This document shows positions 60,201 through 64,000 of a stretch of DNA of 64,000 nucleotides, in pieces. Every line of letters begins with the position of its first letter. Within the stretch, counting starts at the first letter, position 1. The stretch spans positions 248,001 through 312,000 of the forward strand of contig JAYWVB010000015.1 of the NCBI GenBank assembly GCA_039881045.1, in the 5' to 3' direction. The notes under the pieces were generated by a model. That model saw only the letters and a program-made list of their open reading frames with translations, did no database searches and had not been told where the DNA came from. Source of the stretch: Chaetomium olivaceum (Eukaryota; Ascomycota; Sordariomycetes; Sordariales; Chaetomiaceae). Position numbers and translations under genes: made by a program.

Positions 60201-60520
60201 TCAGATGATCACAGAGAGCGAGGTTTGAGGAAGATGACAGTTGTGTATCAAGACCGGAAACTAGAACCGGAGAATTCTCAAGGCAAAACTGAGGTTAGTA
60301 ACTCGGAGACAGTGATGGCAAGGCAAGTATTGCGATTCCTCTCTTCCTAGACCCTTGATCCGTAAATCTATTTATTCACTGCAAGCAGTAGTACCCATGC
60401 ATTGAACACAGAAACACTTCCCATGGGCTACCACACAATTTTTTCATTCTTCATTATTGAACAACCTGTCCAAGTTATCAGCACCATACCCACTTCGAAG
60501 AAACCACCACCGGCCCCCGA
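57224..60520. other. Intergenic, 3.3 kb upstream of MAP kinase
   Basis: The largest gene-free stretch, between the MAP kinase start and the SEC24 stop. Open frames (e.g. 57727-58098, 58513-58932, 59646-60059) show no domains. A short alternating CG stretch (GCGCGCGCGCGC) lies at about 59924-59936. It may hold a long promoter for the kinase or unannotated non-coding transcripts, but I cannot support either from sequence. Confidence 0.5.
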
Positions 60521-63420
60521 TCAAGTACTGACCTTCTCCCTCAGCGTCCCCATCCACTGTTGGTAACTCATCCCCTGGTCCGCCCGGTCCTCCACCAGGA
60601 GCGTCTGGGCCCACAGCTTCAGGCTCGGCTCGCCGTCCTCGCGGACTATGTACAAGTGCGGGACGATGATGCTCCCGACCCCCTTTGCCTTGTGGTCGCG
60701 GCTCTTGAGCGCGACAGCGCGCACGCGCTCGTTGAAGTCGTTGTCCAGCTCCGGCAGCGCGCCCTTGCCGACGCGCAGCTGCGCCCTGTCCGTCACACCG
60801 AACACGTCGACGAGCAGCTGCGGGACGGCGTCGCGGCCGACCCAGAGGAATTGCGTCTGCCCGTCGTCGATGAGGTAGAGGCCAAAGGGCACGAAGCGCT
60901 CCGACGAAAGGTTGAGCGGCGGCGGTAGCACAATTTGGCTGGTCTCCGGGTCGGGATAACCCGCGTTGTCAGGCATGTCATGCAACGAATATAGCCGGGG
61001 GTAGATGTATTGCATCAGCAGCGGGAGCGGGAGAGTCGACAGCAGACAGAGAGCCGCAGATCGGAGATCCGACGGGATCTGCGCTGATTTCCTCAGTCCA
61101 ACGTGCTTGATCAGACCCAAGAATAGGGCCGGCAGGCCGCGGAGGTTGGACGGGAACTGGAGCCCGCCACCCATGCTAACCGCCAGCCAACTCCTTCCTG
61201 AAGGTCTGCAGGAGCTCGGTAACCTTGCTCTGTAGCATATCCCGAGCGGAGTCGAGGCCGTTGCTGAGCGCCCTTTCCACGGCCTTGTGGCTGTAGTAGG
61301 TGGTGATGGCGCATTGGTCGGCGGAAGCGTAGACATCGGCAAGGTTGGTAGTTGTCGGCAGGGCGAGCGTCATCACTCGAATGCGGCGTTCACCGTTGCA
61401 CGTCGTGTGCAGAACCGCCGTTTGCAGGCAGACGACATTCTTGGTCAAGTTCTCGTCGATTGCTACCTCGACCACGTAACATTGGTCGCGGGGGAAGGCA
61501 GGGAACGCACACAGGTCAGAGCTCCTGTTGAAGAAATTTCCGTAGAATGTGCTCATGCGCAGACCGGTGGTTGCCCGAACGCGGAGGACCGCCTCCAAAC
61601 CGATCTCGGAGGAGAAAAATCGCTGAACTCGGACGCGAACTTGATAGCGTCCCTCTGGGCGACCCGCGTTCCACCCTGGGTAGAACCATGTCTGACCACC
61701 GGTGTACCTCGGGAGGTTGCTGAGCGACGCCACATCCTGGTACTGAGAGGAGAAGAGGAACATGTCGATCGAGACTTGATTTTTGGAGCATTCGACGGCA
61801 AAACTCTTGTAGAAACTGTTCGCGGTCTGGAGCAAGCCGTTTTCTTTGGACGTGCCTAATAGTTTCTTGTCCTCCCGCATCTCGAGCTTGCCATAGCCCA
61901 CATTGGGGAGCGAGGCGCTGAGAACCACAATCTTGCCACCGAGGGGTGAGATCAGCTTGTGCCCGGCCCTAAGGGCAGATCCCATACAGGACCCATTGTT
62001 CTGGTTGTTGGCGAACATCTCGGGAGCTTGGTGAGGAAGTTCTCGATACTATTCCGGCACTCGGTCAGGGAACCAGCAGCTCCTGGGGAACCGGGAGGAA
62101 CGGCTCGTCCAAATCGCTCACCACGAGCATGCTTGTCTCGCCGTTCTCATCCGTGTCCTTGGGCACCGAGAAGTAGTGTAAGCTGGAGTCCACGGCGATG
62201 AATCCGAGCCTGGTGCGCCGATCGGCATTGGGGATCCTGTTCAGACTGTCGAGGATGGTGCGCGCTAGTGGCAAGGAGACCGGTCGATACAGCAGCATAG
62301 CAGACATCAAACAAGAAAAGATAGACCAGCGGCTGCGGCGGTCGGACCATGTATTCCTGCGGAGCCACAAATTCGACGACAGCATGATTCAGCTCGTGGC
62401 GCTGCCACCGGTCAACGGTCTTTTGAGCCGCGGCGTCCCAGTCGAATGCTTGAGGCACGTCGTTGGTGAGGTTACACATATTGCAGCGCCATCGGTGGCC
62501 GTGGTCCATGAAGGTAACGAATGGGTTGATGTATGACCTGCATCTCCGGCAGCGCGAGATGACCTGATCCTGGACAACGGGAACAGGGTCGTCCAAATCA
62601 TGGAGAGCCGCGTAAGGCTGGATAATGAGCGCCAACGGGAGCTTGCTTTTCTTGAGCAGCGAGTGCGTCGTGGAACGGCGTTCACGGTCGATCGCACATA
62701 CTTGGGGAGGCAGTTCGCATCTGGGGAGGGAGTGACGCTGGACTATCCAAGACGTTAGCATCCTTAGCAACGTCATAAATCTTGGCCTGCTTAACGTACA
62801 TTCGGCGGCAAGATGATAGGCGGCGGGGAAGATCCAGCTCGGAGACATTGAAGGGCTGGTTGAGGAGATCGGTCGGGTAGAGCTGGTTGAGAGGCCCAAC
62901 CCTCCCCTGGGCCGGGACTTGCTGCGGTTGCTGTTGCGCTCCGGGCCCAAGGTTCATGGTCGACATGCCGGAGGCCAGACCAGCAACATCACCCGGGACC
63001 GGAGGAGCGCCGGCCGAGGGGTAGTATGGCTCCCGGGGCCTGGTAACCCACGGCCGGGGCCGGCGCAGGCATCCCGTATGGCTGTTGCGGTTGGGCGCCG
63101 TAAGCAGCAGCAGGTTGGGCGCCATAGGCAGCGGGCTGGGCTTCTTGTTGCGGATAACCTCCGTAGCCCGGGGCGGGAGCTCCAAACTGGCCCCCCCCTT
63201 GCACCTGACCTCCTACTGCGGCATTGCCCCCCGCAGCGACATCGAAGGCGCCGGCAGCATATGCGCGCTTCTTTTTCTTGCCATGGTCGGCAGCGTGAGG
63301 TGCGCCTGCAGCCGGGGGCGGGGCATCGGCCGGGTTCGCATAACCTTGATCGGGGTACGGGGGTTGTTCGGTGGGTTGCTGAGGCGGAAACTGGCCGTAG
63401 CCGTCGTGGGGAGCGGACAT
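60521..63420 (-). CDS. SEC24: SEC24, COPII cargo-adaptor coat subunit; eight apparent indels
   Basis: Forms the inner COPII coat with Sec23 and selects cargo at ER exit sites. The N-terminus is Pro/Gln/Ala-rich (MSAPHDGYGQFPPQQPTEQP ... YGAQPQQPYG). Then come VGPLNQLYPTDLLNQPFNVS, the zinc finger CRRCRSYINPFV ... WRCNMCNLTND, the trunk YLFLFDV..., NGSCMGSALRAGHKLISPLG, YTGGQTWFYPGWNAGRPE, the helical part AVERALSNGLDSARDMLQSK, and the gelsolin-like end FVPFGLYLIDDGQTQFLWVG. One intron (about 62747-62791) follows PPN. Frame breaks are inferred near 63032, 62825-62828, 62668-62674, 62259-62265 (2 nt), 62068-62070, 61649-61654, 61611-61619 and 61178. Each lies in a short repeat or homopolymer or can be bridged by one or two bases. 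Sec24 is essential, so this is more likely poor sequence than a dead gene, although a decayed duplicate cannot be excluded. Confidence 0.9.
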
Positions 63421-64000
63421 GGTGAGCTCGGCCGTGCGACGCTGCTGCAGCGCGTGTCCGTGACGAGACTGAAAGCGGGCAATGCAGCGTCAACAACACC
63501 AAAAGGGTGGCCGAAGTGGTGCAGTGTCTATTACCTGCGTGCTTGCAGGTCCGAGTGTGCGGTCTTGGAGGCGGAGAGCTGGCAGGAAGGATGGATGGCG
63601 TCGGTGGCAGCCCGGTGGCGGACTGTGGAGCAAGCTCTCGATTGGCGCGAGTTACAGGGTTGGAGCTGCTGCGGTGGCCTTCGCCAGTTTTGGTAGAGGG
63701 GCTGCGGGATGACAGACTGGCCTGATCACCGCAGCTTTCAGCGCTCAAGCGGACCGCAGGGATACTATCAGAGTGTCTCGTCTCGCACTGTGGCGCTCGA
63801 GCCGTGGCTGCCTGTGGATGCCAAGGGAAGGGAGTCGCGAGCGGAGACTGTTAAGAACTCGATTCAGTAATGCCTCGGTAGATGCATGATATTACGATGA
63901 TTTCGTGTAACGTAACCGGACACCTTCAGAACCACTTTTCCGCCCCGCACCCCACCACCTCGACTTCAGATGCACCCACCAGCACTAGCACGCCGGCTAA
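63421..64000. other. Upstream region of SEC24, window edge
   Basis: 580 bp of promoter/leader sequence. No further gene start can be supported before the edge. Confidence 0.55.

Noticed and set aside
1..64000. Transposon, RIP-mutated repeat, CRISPR or biosynthetic cluster
   Set aside because: No transposase or reverse-transcriptase motifs, no AT-rich TpA-loaded tracts, no direct repeat arrays and no PKS/NRPS/terpene genes were seen.

Overview
This window is a stretch of nuclear chromosome from a filamentous ascomycete, most likely a Sordariomycete close to the Sordariales (Chaetomiaceae/Neurospora type). The evidence is GC-rich coding DNA, many short GT-AG introns (about 40-110 nt, several with a CTAAC-like branch site just before the acceptor), and proteins that read like Neurospora/Chaetomium housekeeping orthologues. 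I count 21 protein-coding genes. I see no tRNA or rRNA gene, transposon, CRISPR array, RIP-like AT-rich tract or secondary-metabolite cluster.

Layout. 1-9 kb: metacaspase (+) converging on a very long coiled-coil CM1/PACT spindle-pole protein (-). 9.5-14.3 kb: an augmin HAUS1-like gene (+), head-to-head with the spindle-pole gene, then VAC14 (-). 16.5-26.6 kb: four minus-strand genes, namely a 63-residue SMP-like protein, a cytochrome-b5-fused sphingolipid delta-8 desaturase, dihydrolipoamide dehydrogenase and the ribosome-biogenesis factor SGD1/NOM1. 27.1-32.4 kb: SRP14 (+) and a GBP2-type RS/RRM mRNA-binding protein (-) with unusual tiny exons. 35.6-43.4 kb: COQ9 (+), SMC6 (-), an ecdysoneless/SGT1-family gene (+). 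43.5-50.8 kb (all -): an APH-fold protein, the tRNA acetylation cofactor TAN1 and pyruvate decarboxylase. 51.6-55.2 kb: ERV1 (-) and HEM4 (+), divergent, then OXR1 (+). 56-63.4 kb: a Fus3/Kss1-class MAP kinase (-) and the COPII coat subunit SEC24 (-).

The genes are mostly unrelated housekeeping functions. Two divergent pairs are functionally suggestive: the CM1/PACT protein with HAUS1 (both position gamma-tubulin complexes) and ERV1 with HEM4 (mitochondrial disulfide relay/iron metabolism, and heme synthesis).

The most striking property is technical or evolutionary: 12 of the 21 genes, including single-copy essential ones, carry one- or two-base indels that break otherwise well-conserved frames, often in short G/C runs. 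I count about 22 in total, eight of them in SEC24. Errors in the assembly are the simplest explanation, and any automated gene call here should be treated with caution. The best biological oddity is the GBP2-like gene, whose frame requires a 4-nt first coding exon, a 26-nt second exon after a 601-nt intron, and an 8-nt microexon encoding part of RNP-1. I did not find a convincing undescribed multi-gene system.
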